A program made the position numbers and the translations under genes. This document shows positions 9,801 through 24,800 of a DNA stretch of 64,000 nucleotides, one piece after another. Under the pieces are notes generated by a model, which saw nothing but the letters and a program-made list of their open reading frames with translations, made no database searches and was not told the DNA's origin. Numbering within the stretch: the first letter of the stretch is position 1; the number at the start of each line of letters is the position of its first letter. The DNA is from Leptidea sinapis (lineage: Eukaryota; Arthropoda; Insecta; Lepidoptera; Pieridae): contig NC_066281.1 of NCBI RefSeq assembly GCF_905404315.1, positions 13,916,001 through 13,980,000 of the forward strand, written 5' to 3'.

Positions 9801-12800
9801 TTTATGTACAGTATATTTACCGGATTACCTACCCACCAGCCTATATGTAGAATTTCTTAATAAATGTCAAAATATTATGAGCAGCCATCCAAACCATAAA
9901 ATCTGCATTATTGGTGACTTTAACTTGGGTAGTATGATGTGGTCGAACCAAACAGGACTTCCTCTAAGCCACGTGTGCGAAAAATCTAGAGCATTGTTTG
10001 AGTTTTTCCAGCTGACTTTATCAAAACAACTTAACTACATTCCTAACCACTTAAATAGAATCTTGGACTTGGCGATAACGGATTCCCCTGATACTATCTC
10101 ACTAAGTCATACCATTGCTGTTTGCCGCTTAGACTCACACCACCCTCCCTTTGAGCTTACCCTACTTAGTGGTCGAGCCCCGTTGCTTGAACTCAACAAC
10201 TCTATAACTGAGAAACTCTGTTTTCATAAGACCGATTACGAGAGCTGTAATAGGGAAATTCAAGACTTTGATTGGGAGCAGTCGGCTTTGCAACTTGATT
10301 GTGATGAGTTCGTTCATTGTTTTTATAACACTTTGCATGAAATAATTGAAAAGTACACACCCAAAACCAAAGTACGCAAAAAATCTTATCCCGTTTGGTT
10401 TTCTACTGGGCTAATAAAGTTGCTAAAATCTAAATTTAAATTTCATGTCAAATTTAAAACTTACGGTAATCCAAGAGATTATGATACTTTTGCAATGTTA
10501 AGATGTAGAACTAAGGTAGTTTTTGATCAATGTTTTCGCACATATATAAATCGCATAGAGTCTGATCTGGCTATAAACTTAAAAGCGTTTTGGCGTTACA
10601 CTAAAAATAAGAAAGTCACTAATGCCTACCCAAGACAGATGAGTTACAATAACCGATACGCTAATGATGGCCCTGGCATTGTGAACTTGTTTGCTGATCA
10701 TTTCTCGTCGGTTTACTCTATGAACGCTAATAGTAATGTGAACTATATTCCTGACTTTCCTCCTTCGGCTTTTTCAATCTGCCAATTTTCAGTGTCTCTA
10801 GAAAATGTTATTCAACAGTTTAAATCCATTGATTTATCCAAAAATTCTGGACCAGATGGTATACCACCCATTTTAATTCGTATGTGCGCTGCGAGTCTCG
10901 CCAAACCCCTCGTTCTTATTTACAACAAATCACTACAAAATGGAATCTTTCCTGCTTTATGGAAGATTGCTAAAGTATGAGATGTCACAAACTACCGCCC
11001 GATAACCATTCTAAGTTGGTTCGCCAAAATCTTTGAAAGGCTTGTGTATGTACATGTCTTTAACCATCTGAAGCCCATCTTAAGCTCACGTCAGCACGGT
11101 TTCTTTGCGGGTCGTTCAACTGTTTCTAACTTACTGGTATATACTTCATTCTTATGTGACACAATTAACGATAAGAGTCAGGTTGATTCGATATATACAG
11201 ATTTTGCGAAAGCTTTTGACTACGTTCACCATTCAGTGCTTTTATGTAAGCTACATCACCTGGGAATTCATGGTAATCTTCACAGATGGCTCACATCTTA
11301 TTTATCAAATCGTACGCAACTAGTTGCGTTGAGTGGCTTCGAGTCAGTCCCATTTCTTGCTAGCTCTGGTGTGCCTCAAGGCTCAAATCTAGGTCCTTTG
11401 CTTTTTTTGGCATTTATAAATGACTTATTATCCAAAATTCAATGTGAGTGTCTGGCGTACGCCGATGATATAAAAATTTTTCGTAAAATAAACGGTCCAG
11501 AAGACTGCTCATTGCTGCAAAGGGACATCGAGACTATTTGGCAGTGGTGTAAAAGTAACCGCATGATGCTGAATATAAAAAAGTGTCAACTCATTACATT
11601 TACTCGCAAGAAAAATCCATTTGTTCATGATTATTTTATCGATGGTAATGTTCTAGATCGTGTGAATGTGATAAGGGACTTGGGCGTCATCTTTGACTCG
11701 GATTTATCCTTCAAAAGCCATTACGATGATATTTGTTCAAAGGCAAATAGGATGTTAAGCTTTGTTTTTAGAATCGCCAGACCATTTAAACAGGAAAACT
11801 CCTGGATATTATTATACAAAGGTTTAGTGAGAAGTATCCTGGAGTATTGCTCAGTGATTTGGTCTCCAATTTATAATGTTCACCGTGATAGAATAGAGTC
11901 AATTCAGCGGCGGTTTGTAAGAGTTCTTTGTAGCAGGTTGGGTGTTAGACGTAAAATTCCGGAATACTCTGAACGCTTACGTAAATTTAACTTGCATAGT
12001 CTTGATAAACGGAGATGGGTATCTGATATGTGCGTCTTACATAACATTGCGAATGGTTTTATGGATAGTCATCTATTAAGTTTGATAAACTTTAAAGTTC
12101 CAACACGATCTGTGCGTATTCCATGTTTATTTTCGATCAATTCCTCAAATAATAATGTATCGCATAACAACCCGATTATGAGAATTTGTAGAGAATTTAA
12201 CGAAGTGTGTGCTGATTTTGATATATTCTTTACAAATGTAGACATTTTTAAAAATACTCTTTATAAAACTTTCTAGTTTATCTAAAATAATTTAATGTTT
12301 AACTAAATTTCGTTATACTGTAATTACTATTGTGTCCACTTATTAATTTTTTATTTTTTTTTACTGTATTTGGTGAATGATGTGTACAATTTTAATTGGA
12401 TCTCAGGATCATAAAAATATGCTGTACTTGTTATTAGATGATAGTTTTATCTTGTTATCTGTTATTGTACCTACTTGTAAATAAATAAATAAATAAATAA
12501 ACCCTAAGGTTAAGGCATTAGGAACACGATAGGTAGGGCACCTAAGTGCGTGCCTGCGTGTACCTTACCTAATTGTATAATAAGGTTAGGTACACACACA
12601 CATATGCGCACTGGCTAGGATACATGCACAAATGGTGCAGATCTAGATACCTATAATTAGAGATAGGTTCTTCCTGCTTTCCTGTAAGCGTACCTGGTGA
12701 CTGCACGCCCGTGGCCGTGAACACATTCCGCGTAGGGTAAGGGGTAGGTTATCAGGTGCGTTTACAGCACCAATTCCGAAACATATCGGCACTATATTCC

Positions 12801-15800
12801 ATCTAATTATACATATACATTAACTCCGCCGTAGACGGTCCCAAGCCCGGCTTGAGAAAGGAGGAGGGTTGGCTATGAACAGCGTGCTCTACAACATCGA
12901 AGAGCATAGTCGTAAAACAAGCTAACGCCGAGTAGTAGGCGGCGGTTAAATAACCTACTCAAACATAGGCCACGGTAGCCATAGAGATTAAATGACTCCA
13001 AAAAGAACCGACGTAGAAGGTAATGGGAACCCACTACGATTAAACTCCCAAGAGAACTCCATGAAGCAAGTCACAGATATGAAAGAAACAACGTCGGACG
13101 ATCCGGCCGACCCCCGGCGCTCATCGATACCCGGGTCGATGAGTGTTAAATATGCTACCGAAGACTCTTCGGCGGTGAACCATCAGGCTACCGAAGCAGT
13201 TAATGTTACTGAAGGAAAAACAAAACCATCCATGCGCTCGAACCACAGGATAGGTACTTGGAATGTGAGAGGACTTTTAAAACCTGGAAAACTCGAAGTT
13301 ATCGAGAAAGAAATGTCAGAATACCAACTTATGCTGTTGGGGCTCTGTGAAACACACATAAAGGGAAGAGGTCATTTCAAAACGTCAAACGGAAACTCGC
13401 TTTTCTTCTCGGGCCACGAATCCGGGAGCAAGAATGGTGTCGGAATTCTAGTTCCCCATAAACTGGCCCATCACGTTACTGGCTATAACACAATAAACGA
13501 TCGCATACTGACTATCAGAAAAGATTGCAAACCACTCCCTCTTAACATCGTTCAAGTCTATGCCCCAACGACAAATTCATCACAAGAAGACATTGATGAC
13601 CTTTACGGGATATAACAAACGACCATAGACGGTATCTGTAAGCGTGAAATGCTGATAGTTCAAGGAGACTGGAATGCTAAGGTTGGAAACACTGAGCACG
13701 ATGATCATATTCGCCACATAATCGGGAAACATGGACTTGGCATAAGGAACGAGTGGGGAGAAAAATTTATAGATTTCTGCGTGAGCCAAGACTTGGCAGT
13801 CACCAACACTTGCTTTAAACATCACAAACGCCGACTCTATACTTGGATCTCCCCTGGTGACAGATATCGGAATCAGATCGACGACATCACCAGAACCTTC
13901 CCGTGCGCAGACTGCGGCTCGGACCACCAGCTCTTAGTAGCGGATATACGCTTGCGGCTTAAAATCTGTCGCAAGAAACCAAAACGGTTCATTAGACTAT
14001 CAAAACCTGAACATGAACACTTCCGGAACATGCTTGAACTTGAACTACTGTCAGACACAACGGAAACTAACCCTAACGATCAATGGAAAACTTTCAAAAC
14101 AAGAGTCATCAATGTTCTTGACTTTGGCAACTCAAACTAAACTGAGAAAAGACTGGATATCAGACGAGACATGGAAGAATATTGAATTGCGTAAGGAAAT
14201 GAAAAAAGGCGGAAAGTCTTCCACATATGAGGAGCAATATAGTGAACTCAATAAACTGATTCAACGACAGTGTAGGAGAGACAAGAACCAATATCTCGAG
14301 AACATATGCTCTGAAATTGAAGACCATGCCGAGAAACACCAGGCAGGGGATCTGTTTAAGAAGATCAAGGAAATAACCCGTAAAGTCAAGCCATCGTCAT
14401 GGGTAATAGACGATAAGAATGGAAATCCAATCCATGAAGTCACGAACGTCGCTGAAAGATGGAAGGAGTTTTGCGAAGAACTTTATCAGAACCAGTCAAA
14501 CCGGTCTGCACTGGCACCCGCAACACCAGTTGATGCAGAACCATCAATACTCCGTACGGAAATTGAAAATGCCATCCGGTAACTGAAAAACAACAAGGCT
14601 CCGGGACCAGATTGTATCATAGCGGAGGTTCTAAAGGCCCTGGGACCTAACGGAATAACCCAACTGCACAACATCTGCAACGCAGTATGGCAAACTGTAC
14701 ACTGGCCATCGGACTGGACACACTCGTCTATACTCCCTCTTCATAAAAAGGGCTCAGTAAGAAACTGTAATAACTACAGAACAATCGCCCTGGTGTCACA
14801 TGCTAGTTAGATTCTACTACATGTAATCAACGCGAGATTGCGATCCTTTCTCGGCTGGCAAATACCGCAAGAACAAGCAGGTTTTGTAAAGGGCAGAGGA
14901 ACGAGATACAAATCGAGCAAATCCTGAATCTGGGACTAATAGTAGAAAAAAGCTACGAGTACAACACGCCGACCTTCATGTGCTTTGTTGACTACCAGAA
15001 GGCTTTTGACTGCGTAAAATGGGAAAAACTGTGGCATGTACTCTCAATGTCAGATGTTCCAGCGTATCTTGTTATGCTAATACGCAGCCTCTATAAGTCA
15101 GGGTATTGCACAGTTACGATTGCGGATGTCACATCGAGCACATTTAAGTTCCAAAAAGGTGTTCGACAGGGATGCGTGATCTCCCCTATCCTATTCATTA
15201 TATGCGGAGAACAGATAATGCGACAAACGCTAGAAAACTGGGAAGGTGGCATAAAGATAGGTGGAGTCAAAATATCGAATCTCCGCCTATGCCGATGACA
15301 CCACCCTATTCGCATCATCCGAAGTGGAAATGAAAGAGTTGCTGGACAAGCTAGAGGCCACCAGCCTCAGGATGGGTCTGGCAATAAATACGGCCAAAAC
15401 CAAGGTCATGGTCGTCGACCGCTTCGCAGCCATCCGGCGCACTGATCTCCTACAGAGCTATGAAACTGTAGATCAGTTCAACTACCTTGGCTCAGTGATC
15501 ACGAACAGAGGTAACTGCGAGATCGAAATAAGGAGGCGAATTGGAATGGCCAAAACAGCAATGACATAGCTAAGCAAGGTGTGGAAGGACAGAAATATCA
15601 CCAATCGGACGAAAATTCACCTGGTCCGCTCTCATGTCTTTCACATCGCGCTCTATGGAGCTGAAACTTGGACCCTGAAATCCACTGACAGACAACGGAT
15701 TGACGCGTTAGAGATGTGGTGCTGGCGCCGCATGCTAAGGATACCATGGACGGCTTACCGCACTAACGCCTCGATCCTTAAACAGCTTAAAATAGGGAGC

Positions 15801-18800
15801 AGTCCACGTCTATCCACTACATGTCTGCAACGGATCATGAGATACTTTGGCCACATTGCACGACGTGGTGCTGATAACCTTGAACGTTTGATGGTCACCG
15901 GGAAAATTGAGGGGAAGAGACCAAGAGGCCGGATCCCACGACGCTGGTCTGACCAAATATCCGAGCAGACTAAACAACCCATCAGCATCACACTTCACCA
16001 TGCGACAGACCGAAACAGATGGAGGAAAGCTGTAGACGAACTTAAGCGGAGTCACGATCCTCAGCAATGAGGGAACGACTGTGAAGAATGAAGAATACAT
16101 ATACATATATCTATACTGTTAGACTTAAGTAAAATATTGGAACAAATCATGCTCGAGCAACAATTGGCACACATGAATATGTGCCGACGATGTGGGAGGC
16201 GTCGCACGATGCGCTGGGAGTGTTCTGTGATCTCTCCAAGACATTCGACTGCGTAGATCACCCTACGCTTATTGTAGACTTGAAATCATATGGGATCTCT
16301 GGAACATCTTTGGATCAGACAAAATTATATTTGTCCGATCTGGAGCAAATAGAGTCCATAGACGGTATCACTTCTGCAGGTTTCTCAATAAAAATGGGAG
16401 TGCCTCAAGGTTCTATACTGGGTCCTTTCCTAATTCTAGTTTATATCAATTATCTTCCATGTGTGAGAAAATGTCAGATATAATATTATTTGCCGATGAT
16501 ACATTTTGTTGGTTTTCCACAAATAATCTTTTGTCAAATGCAGGGAAAACTAAATGTATTAAACTTCTCTCTACCAAATGTTACATTTACTGAGAAATAG
16601 TTACACTAAATAATGTGACTAAGTTTCTGATACAGTGTTCTTAGGAGTTACATTGGAAATTGTCATATAAATTAAGTTCAGCTAAATTTGTCTCAATATG
16701 TCTAGACTATATATTTATTCTAAATAGCGCGAACTGCCCTTTTTGTAAAATGAAGATGCTATCAAGGTCGGCCGCTGTACCCCAGAGCAGAATACTGTAA
16801 GGTAATGCTGAAGTTGCCTTATTTTCCAAATGGCGAGGAATCTGAACTTAATTTAGATGACAATTTCTCAATATAGATATGTAACTACTACTATAACTGT
16901 ATCAGAAACTAAGAGATTGTCTCGAGCTTCACCGCGACTTTAGACTCGATAGTGACCCCTAGTAACGATACGTCTGTCGCATTCGTATGCGACAGACGTA
17001 TGATATCGTATCATTTAATTCCTGATGTTACATTCCGCTCCAAAAGTTCGTTCAACAAAACGTTCCATAATGTGAGACGGAGCGCGGATCCCTATGGGTA
17101 CCCCATAGTAGATCATCGACTAAGACTACAGATATCTGTAGAGTACAATAATCTATTGAACATAAACTTTGTATACTGTTTTATTAATTAAATAAATAAA
17201 TAAGACGGTGGGCGTTTTCAAATCCTGGAGCATTTGGACCTATAGGACCTCATAAAACTATACTGCATGTAAAAATGAGTTTCGCTTTAGACTAAGCCCC
17301 TCGACGGCTGCCTTGTTCCTGTACCTTGGCAATGGGCATGACGATGGTGCGGAAGGCTGCCAGGTATTCGGCGTCGGCGAGCGGCGGGTGGCCGGGCCAC
17401 GGGATGTTGACGGTGTAGCCCAGGCCCGGCCCCGCGCCGCACTCGCCGGCAGCGCCCGTGCCCGGGAAGAAGTTGCCGTCGTCGTGGCGGTGCAGCGACA
17501 CGTACAGCACGCGCGGGTCCTCGTAGAACATCTGCTGCGTGCCGTTGCCGTGGTGCACGTCCTGCAACACAACGGACCCATGAAGCATGACCCTGACTCA
17601 TGAGCTCCTCCGGCTTACTCGCACTCTTGTTGCTGAGCTTACTTTACTACCAGTAGGAGGCACCTTTGCACAGGATGCCGGCTATATTATGGGTACCACA
17701 ACGGAACATTTCTGCCGTGAAACAGTAATGTGTAAGCATTACTGTGTTTCGGTCTAAAGGTCGCCGTAGTTAGTAAAATTACTGGGCAAATCTTATGTCT
17801 CAAGGTGACGAGCGCAGTTGTAGTGCCGCTCGGAATTATTGGGTTTTTCAAGAATCCTGAGCGGCAGTGCATTGTAATGGGCAGGTCGTATCAATTACCA
17901 TCAGTTGAACGTCCTGCTCGTCTCGTCCCTTATTGTCATATACAAAATACATACACACGAAAATATCTAGTAAATCATATCAATAAGATGACTATCTACA
18001 AATTCCGTTCTGAGTAATTCTATTAAGTCTACAATGTCCAAGTAAAGTTACGAATCACAATGTATAAATAGTATTAGAGCTAAATAGAGATTTACTCGTC
18101 GTGGGATTGGATTGTGAGGATTAGATGCTTAAAAAGGAAAGGTTCATCTTAATGTACTTGTCGTCCTGACCCATAATCTGATAAATATTTATAGGAATTC
18201 CCTTAACCTGACGGTTAGAAATTTTTGATTTGAAACATTGTGACTTTTCCGACCGATTTCCATATGTAACGCTCAAATTGTCACATTATTGAAATGCACA
18301 CTTTACTGCATCTAATTAACTTACCTTACCTCAATCTGACGTGCTCGGGTTGTTCTAGGGATCGAATTTTTAACTAATCTGATCGACTGCTCTAGACGTT
18401 GGACCCTATATACAGGGGTTAGGTAATAATGGTGGAAGTACTTCACTATTGAGTGCGACGTTGGCAGACCGTTCTGCCAGATAAGTCATCTAGTAATAAA
18501 ATATAGCGGTGAAGTGATTGTGAAACGCAATCTGTTTTATCTGGAGCTTTTTATGTAGCCAGTAATTTATCTAGCCTATGACAATCTGCTACTTTGCTTG
18601 GACATTGTGAAACAGACGAATGTAGAAATAGATACAATGAAACAAACCATTCTGTGACAGGATTTCCCCTAAATATTTGCTATCTGTTGAAACTACAAAC
18701 CCACATGAATTAAAAGAAAACAGTTATAAGCAAAAAGTTTGGACATGAAAATAGCACTCCAAAGGTTAATAAATTGCACGAATATAATAAAACTTTATTT

Positions 18801-21800
18801 GCCAAGAATAGATTACAATATGAATTTGAAAAAGGAGATAAGGTATAGGTTGACTATGGAAACAAATTAAACAAAAAAAAGATGGATGAAATTAGAATTG
18901 GTCCCTTTAGAAATTGAAGCATAAATATCGGATTCAGTTTTTAAAATAAATACCAGTGGTGGGACAAGATCTATTGGACTATAGCATGTCACAAAGCTCA
19001 TTCCTATGCTTGTTGATTTTTTGGGTTTCGCAGCTAAATTTTACTTCACAAATAAAATTTGAAAAACAAAAATAAACTCTGTTTTAGATGAATGAAATGA
19101 GCATAACCATAATGTTAACACCAGGAATACCAGACATAAACTTATAATACCTACTACCTGGCTAAGTCGAATTAGTAAATCTTTTGTGGGGCGATGCATA
19201 TGCTTTTACAAGATCCCAGAAAATATTTAAAACAAAAGTATTATGTTATTCAAAAGAATTGTTAAAAAAACGTTTGTGTGGTAAAGCTAACTATAACATA
19301 AATGACTTTTTTAATGAAACAACAGATTGGAAATGGAGCGACCGCCCTCAGGGTTAATACCCTGAGGGCGGTCGCTCCATTTATAATAATAAGTTTAATT
19401 GTAAAATATTACTTTGTAAACTTTTATTTATTTATTTACCACACATAGCAACTATCATTACAGGAGACCTAATGCGATAGTTACAAACATTCAAGAATAA
19501 TAGATGCAAAAAACAAACAAATCAATCTAAAACTAATCATGCAATAGCATTAAATAATAAACCAAACATTACATATTATAAATAATACATCACACCAGAA
19601 AATACAAAAAAATTGAACATACAACTATTTACCATAACATAGTACACATAACAATACCATTGCGAGATCACTCCATGTACAACCAAAAATGTCCACTTTG
19701 TTGTGGAGTTCGTTTATATGGCGAAGGGCTCTAGTTAAAGGCGACTTTGCTGACATTTTTGTTCTCGCCATCGGAACAGACAGTAGTGGCGGATGGAGGC
19801 GCCTGCACACGTACCGGTCCGGCACACGGAGACTCATACAGCACAGAACTCCCGGGTTGTGCTCCTTCCCGCGCAACAACTTCACCACATACGCTGCTAG
19901 AAAAAAGTCCCTACGGACGCCCAACTCATTATACCCTACCATACCCAGCACGAACAAGGTTCCGGTACATAAGTGGGTATAATGGGTATACTCCATGCCT
20001 AACGAATTTGTTTTGGACATGCTCTGACATCAACATGTGCTTATCCTCATAAGGGGCCCATATCGCCGAGTTGTGCTCCAAACGACTCCTTACCTGTGCA
20101 TTATAAAGTACCTTGACGGTTGTGATATTAGTAAACTCTTTGGAGTGTCTCAAAACAAACCCTAAATTCCTGTAGGCCTTTTTGCAGGTTTTAATGATAT
20201 GTAAGCAAAACACCCAGATCCTGTATCTGCTTCACCGGCCGCCCTGTATCCGCGCCTATCTTGTAATTATACAATATAGGTTTACTGGCTCGGGTAAATC
20301 TTAAGACACAACACTTAGCAGGATTGAAGTTCAATTTGTTCTCTCTGCTCCAGTCTATGAGTTCTGAGATGTCGCCTTGGTCGCAATCCAGTTTTTCTCT
20401 TATTTGGAGCAGTAACTTTACGTCATCTGCAAAAAGGAGACATTTGCTGTGCCTTAGGACCTCTAGCAGATCGTTTATCGTTATGATAAATTAGAAAGGT
20501 CCAAAGTTACTGCCTTGAATTACTCCAGATCTCGTAAAGTAGGGCTCCGATTCGTATCCATTAAAGTCTACATACTGCTGTCTGTCCCTAAGGTGAGAAG
20601 CCCAGAACTTTAAACATAAAGTCATTTTAAACTTAAAGCCAAAAACATTTGGCTTGCAACCTACATCCGCTAATTTCCTCAGCAATACGTCATTGTCGAG
20701 AGTGTCGAATGCTTTTCGGAAATCCAGTTACCTGGATTATGGTTTACACCACATCAGAAATCCAGGTAGTATTCCAGACTAGAGAAGAGAGAGGACTCTG
20801 GAATACAAGTAGTATTCCAGAGTCCATTGCTGGGACCATATATGTCATCAGATTTAGTAGATTAGTGGCAGTGATTCGGGCTGAAACCCGTGTTGAAAGT
20901 GGCAAAATTGCGCTGACACTTGCACGTACAGCTTGCGATGTATAGCTGGCTCGAACACTTTTGCCGGCGTCAAGAGGACTGCCACCGGTCTATACCCACT
21001 GACATCTGGTCCCGCTTTACACTTCGTGACTGGAATAACTCTCGTAGATTTCCACAATTTAGGGAATGTACTGTATTTCAAGTATGTGTTAAAAATGTAT
21101 TGAAGAGGCTCTGCTAGTACCCTACTACAATCCTTAAACAAGATCGATGGTATGCCATCAAGGCCTGTAGAACCCTTTGATTTGAGGCGCACCAGAGCTT
21201 CACTCACTTCCGCCACAGTAAGTAACACATATTTTTTTGATGAAAAAAAAAAGCCTGCTGAGTTTGTTGCGGCCATTCTTCTCCAAATCATTCTTCCAAA
21301 ACGAATGCCTCAGCATTCGTTTTGGAATGGGTGGTAGCTTTTAACTTTGAAAAGTGAGGTCAAATACTATTTTGAATTAGAGTATTTGAATTTGAATAAC
21401 AGTGTGTGATTCAAATTCATATCATATCCACACAAAATTTATACATTTTTGTGCTAATCACTCACCCAGTCCACGATGAGGATCCGTTGCAGCCGCAGCC
21501 TCGTCTGCAGGAGTCGCGCTGCTACCGCTACGTTGTTGAAAAAGCAGAACCCCATGGCCTGATTTGCCTCAGCGTGGTGCCCCGGCGGCCGCACCACAGC
21601 GAACCTGCACCACAGTCACACACCGTTGACCATACGTACATTACGCACTCACGTTCATTGGACACACACCCTACGCTTCATCTTTAAGTGTACGGTCTTA
21701 TGATTAAAAAACAAAATCAGTTCATATTTGTAAGAGAACTAAATCTTATTTACCTTAAATGTAAACGGCACAAAAATTTATGATAAAAATGAAATAGCTC

Positions 21801-24800
21801 ATGTTTTTGAGAAGTTAATTTTTGTTGACATACCGAATTAAGTTATGAAACCCTAGACTCTAGTGCAACTAAAGCTTTAAAAATTTAAAAATGATAAAGC
21901 TGAAAGTCACCGGGTATCTGTGGAGTATGTTAGTGAAAACCTTATCATCAATAACTGAAATGGTTGCCCCACATTCTTAACCACTAAAATTCTAAACCAC
22001 TGAAGTCAGAGACCGAAAATTTGGGGAAATAATAAACGAAAAAGATATCTGCGAACATTTTAATTTATTTTTCTCTACTACAAAATCTCAATTGGCTGGT
22101 GCTGTTCCCGCTATCTACCATATCGCTCAACCATACGAAGAAACAATGCCTAAAGCAAAAGGAACTTTTCTAAATAGTTGAAAGGTTGCAAAAGTGACAT
22201 TAATCTTTTAAAGTGGTGGTAGGGTCAATCCTAATAACGATAGGCCAATTTCTGTTTTACCGGTCATCTCCTAAGTTTTCGAAAAGGAAATTTATAATCG
22301 CCTTCAAGATTAGTTCGAGTAAATAAATTTATTTTATGAAAAATAGTACGGGTAAGACCTAAGTCAAATATACTGTCGGCAACAATCGACCTAGTTACAA
22401 ACATATGAATTAAAATTGACCAAATACAAGTTGTACTCGAGGTCTTTATAGATCTACAAAAGGCTCTCGACACTGTCAGCCCCTAAAAGCTAATTATCAA
22501 ATTATGATATTGGTGATGCCGGCAGTGCACTCAACCTAGTAAAGTCCTACCTCTCAGATTATGAGATCAGGTACCAAGTAGTTAGAAAAGGCCAGAATGA
22601 AAGTAAACCTTAACCTATTACGTATGAACCTCGGGGTTCGATCATCTTCTAGGGTCGACCGGATGAATAATAAAGTTTCGTGGAAGGATGGGAGCCTTCA
22701 CCTTTCACCAATCGGTTCAAAATGGAAATTGAAGTTTGCTGCGGGGTTTACGGAGAACAACCCAGGTTTTGAATGAAGCACAAACCTGGGGAGTTTTTCT
22801 TTCATATTTGAAGCAGATGTTTATGCCATTTTAGAATGCAGTCATACAGTCCATATCATCCGGTCACTCTGTCCATACCCGTTGCGCAGGTCGCCGCGCG
22901 CCGTGCGCAGCGCCAGGTCCAGCACGGCGCCGGCGGCCGTGCGCGCGGCGGCCGGCGTGTGCGCCTCGCTCCACGCCGTGTCCGCGTCCACGCCCAGGCC
23001 ACCGCACGCCAGCCGCACCAGCCGCACGGCGCCGCCGCCGCCCGCGTCGCGCGAGCGCCCGCCGAACGCGTGCACGTGCGCCTCGCTGTGCACCGCCTGC
23101 AACAGACACAGCGGTAGTGCGGCGCGGTAGTGCGGCGCGGCAGTCGCACGGCGGCGCCCCGCCCGGCCCGTACCTGCAGCTCGTCGAAGGTGGCCTTGCG
23201 CGGGCGCGTGCGCTCGGTGCGCGCCGCCAGCCCCGTCTCGCACAGGCGCGCCCACACCGACTGCAGGCGCCCGCCGTGCTCGGGGTGCGTAGGCGCGTGC
23301 GCTCCGCAGCTGCACCTGCGACCGCGACACGCGAACGATCAGACTCGACCGGATTATTAGCACACAAATAAAATTTGAAAACAAAATTTTATGAACGATG
23401 CGGAACTCGAACTCCCGACCTCTGGGGTTCCGTGCCCGCGCTCTGCCGACTGAGCTAAAATCGTGACGTATCGTCATAAAATCTTGTATGCTTTCTTCAA
23501 ATCTCAGGTTGTGGCTTCATCTGCAGGATCTACTTTACAGTTGATGACCTGCTCGACCGCAATATTTACGTATTAGGAAATTGACTTGGAAACTTAGACT
23601 TACTTTTGTCTTCTTCTTCACAGTCGTTCCCTCATTGCTGGGGATCGTGACTCCGCTTGAGTTCGTCTACAGCTTTCCTCGATCTGTTTCGGTCTGTCGC
23701 ATGGTGGTGAAGTGCGATGCTGATGGATTGGTTAGTCTGCTCGGATATTTGATCAAACCGGCGTCGTGGGCTCCGGCCTCTTGGTCGCTCCCCATCAATT
23801 TTCCCGGTGACCATCAAACGTTCTAGGTTATCAGCACCGCGTCGTGCAATATGGCCAAAAAATCTCATGATCCGCTGCAGACATGTAGTGGATAGAAGTG
23901 GACTGCTCCCTAATTTTAGCTGTTTAAGGATCGAGGCGTTAGTGGAGAAAGCCGTCCATGGTATCCTTAGCATGCGACGCCAGCAACACATCTCAGGCAG
24001 GTAAATCCGTTGTCTGTCTGTCGATTTCAGAGTCCAAGTTTCGCGAGGGGAAAGACAAGAGAGCTGACCAGGTGAATTTTCGTTCAAATGGTGATATTTC
24101 TGTCCTTCCACACCTTGCTTATCTATGTCATTATTGCTGTTTTGGCCATTCCAATTCGCCTCCTTATTTCGATCTCGCAGTTACCTCTGTTCGTGATCAC
24201 TGAGCCAAGGTAGTTGAACTGATCCACGGTTTTATAGCTTTGTAGGAGATCAGTGCGCGGGATGGCTGCGAAGCGGTCGACGACCATGACCTTGGTTTTG
24301 ACCGTATTTATTGCCAGACCCATCCTGAGGCTGGTGGCCTCTAGCTTGTCCAGAAAATCTTTCATTTCCACTTCGGATGATGCGAATAGGGTGGTGTCAT
24401 CGGCATAGGCGGATATTCGATATTTTGACTCCACCTATCTTTATGCCACCTTCCCAGTTTTCTAGCGTTTGTCGCATTATCTGTTCTCCGCATATAATAA
24501 ATAGGATAGGGGAGATCACGCATCCCTGTCGAACACCTTTTTGGAACTTAAATGTGCTCGATGTGACATCCGCAATCGTAACTGTGCAATACCCTGACTT
24601 ATAGAGGCTGCGTATTAGCATAACAAGATACGCTGGAACATCTGACATTGAGAGTACATGCCACAGTTCTTCCCATTTTACGTAGTCATAAGCCTTCTGG
24701 TAGTCAACAAAGCACATGAAGGTCGGCGTGTTGTACTCGTAGCATTTTTCTATTATTAGTCGCAGATTCAGGATTTGCTCTCTCGTTCCTCTGCCCTTTA

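Larger units (their letters stand above)
19413..21345 (-). pseudogene. CR1-like non-LTR retrotransposon relic
   Basis: Reading on the minus strand from 21,291: LKSKGSTGLDGIPSILF, SGYRPVAVLL, then in another frame GVIQGSNFGPF near 20,500, and toward the 3' end LYNAQVRSRLEHNSAIWAP near 20,080. It ends in an AAAT-type tail near 19,419-19,440. Several frameshifts and stops. Palindromes at 20,792-20,824 and 21,294-21,327 lie within it. Confidence 0.8.

Noticed and set aside
19625..20020. 131-codon minus-strand ORF as a host gene
   Set aside because: Its position and neighbouring RT motifs show that it is the C-terminal part of a decayed CR1-like element.
22836..23130. Plus-strand Arg/Ala-rich ORFs over HDAC4 exons 9-10
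   Set aside because: They are antisense shadows of GC-rich coding exons with low-complexity translation and no recognisable domain.
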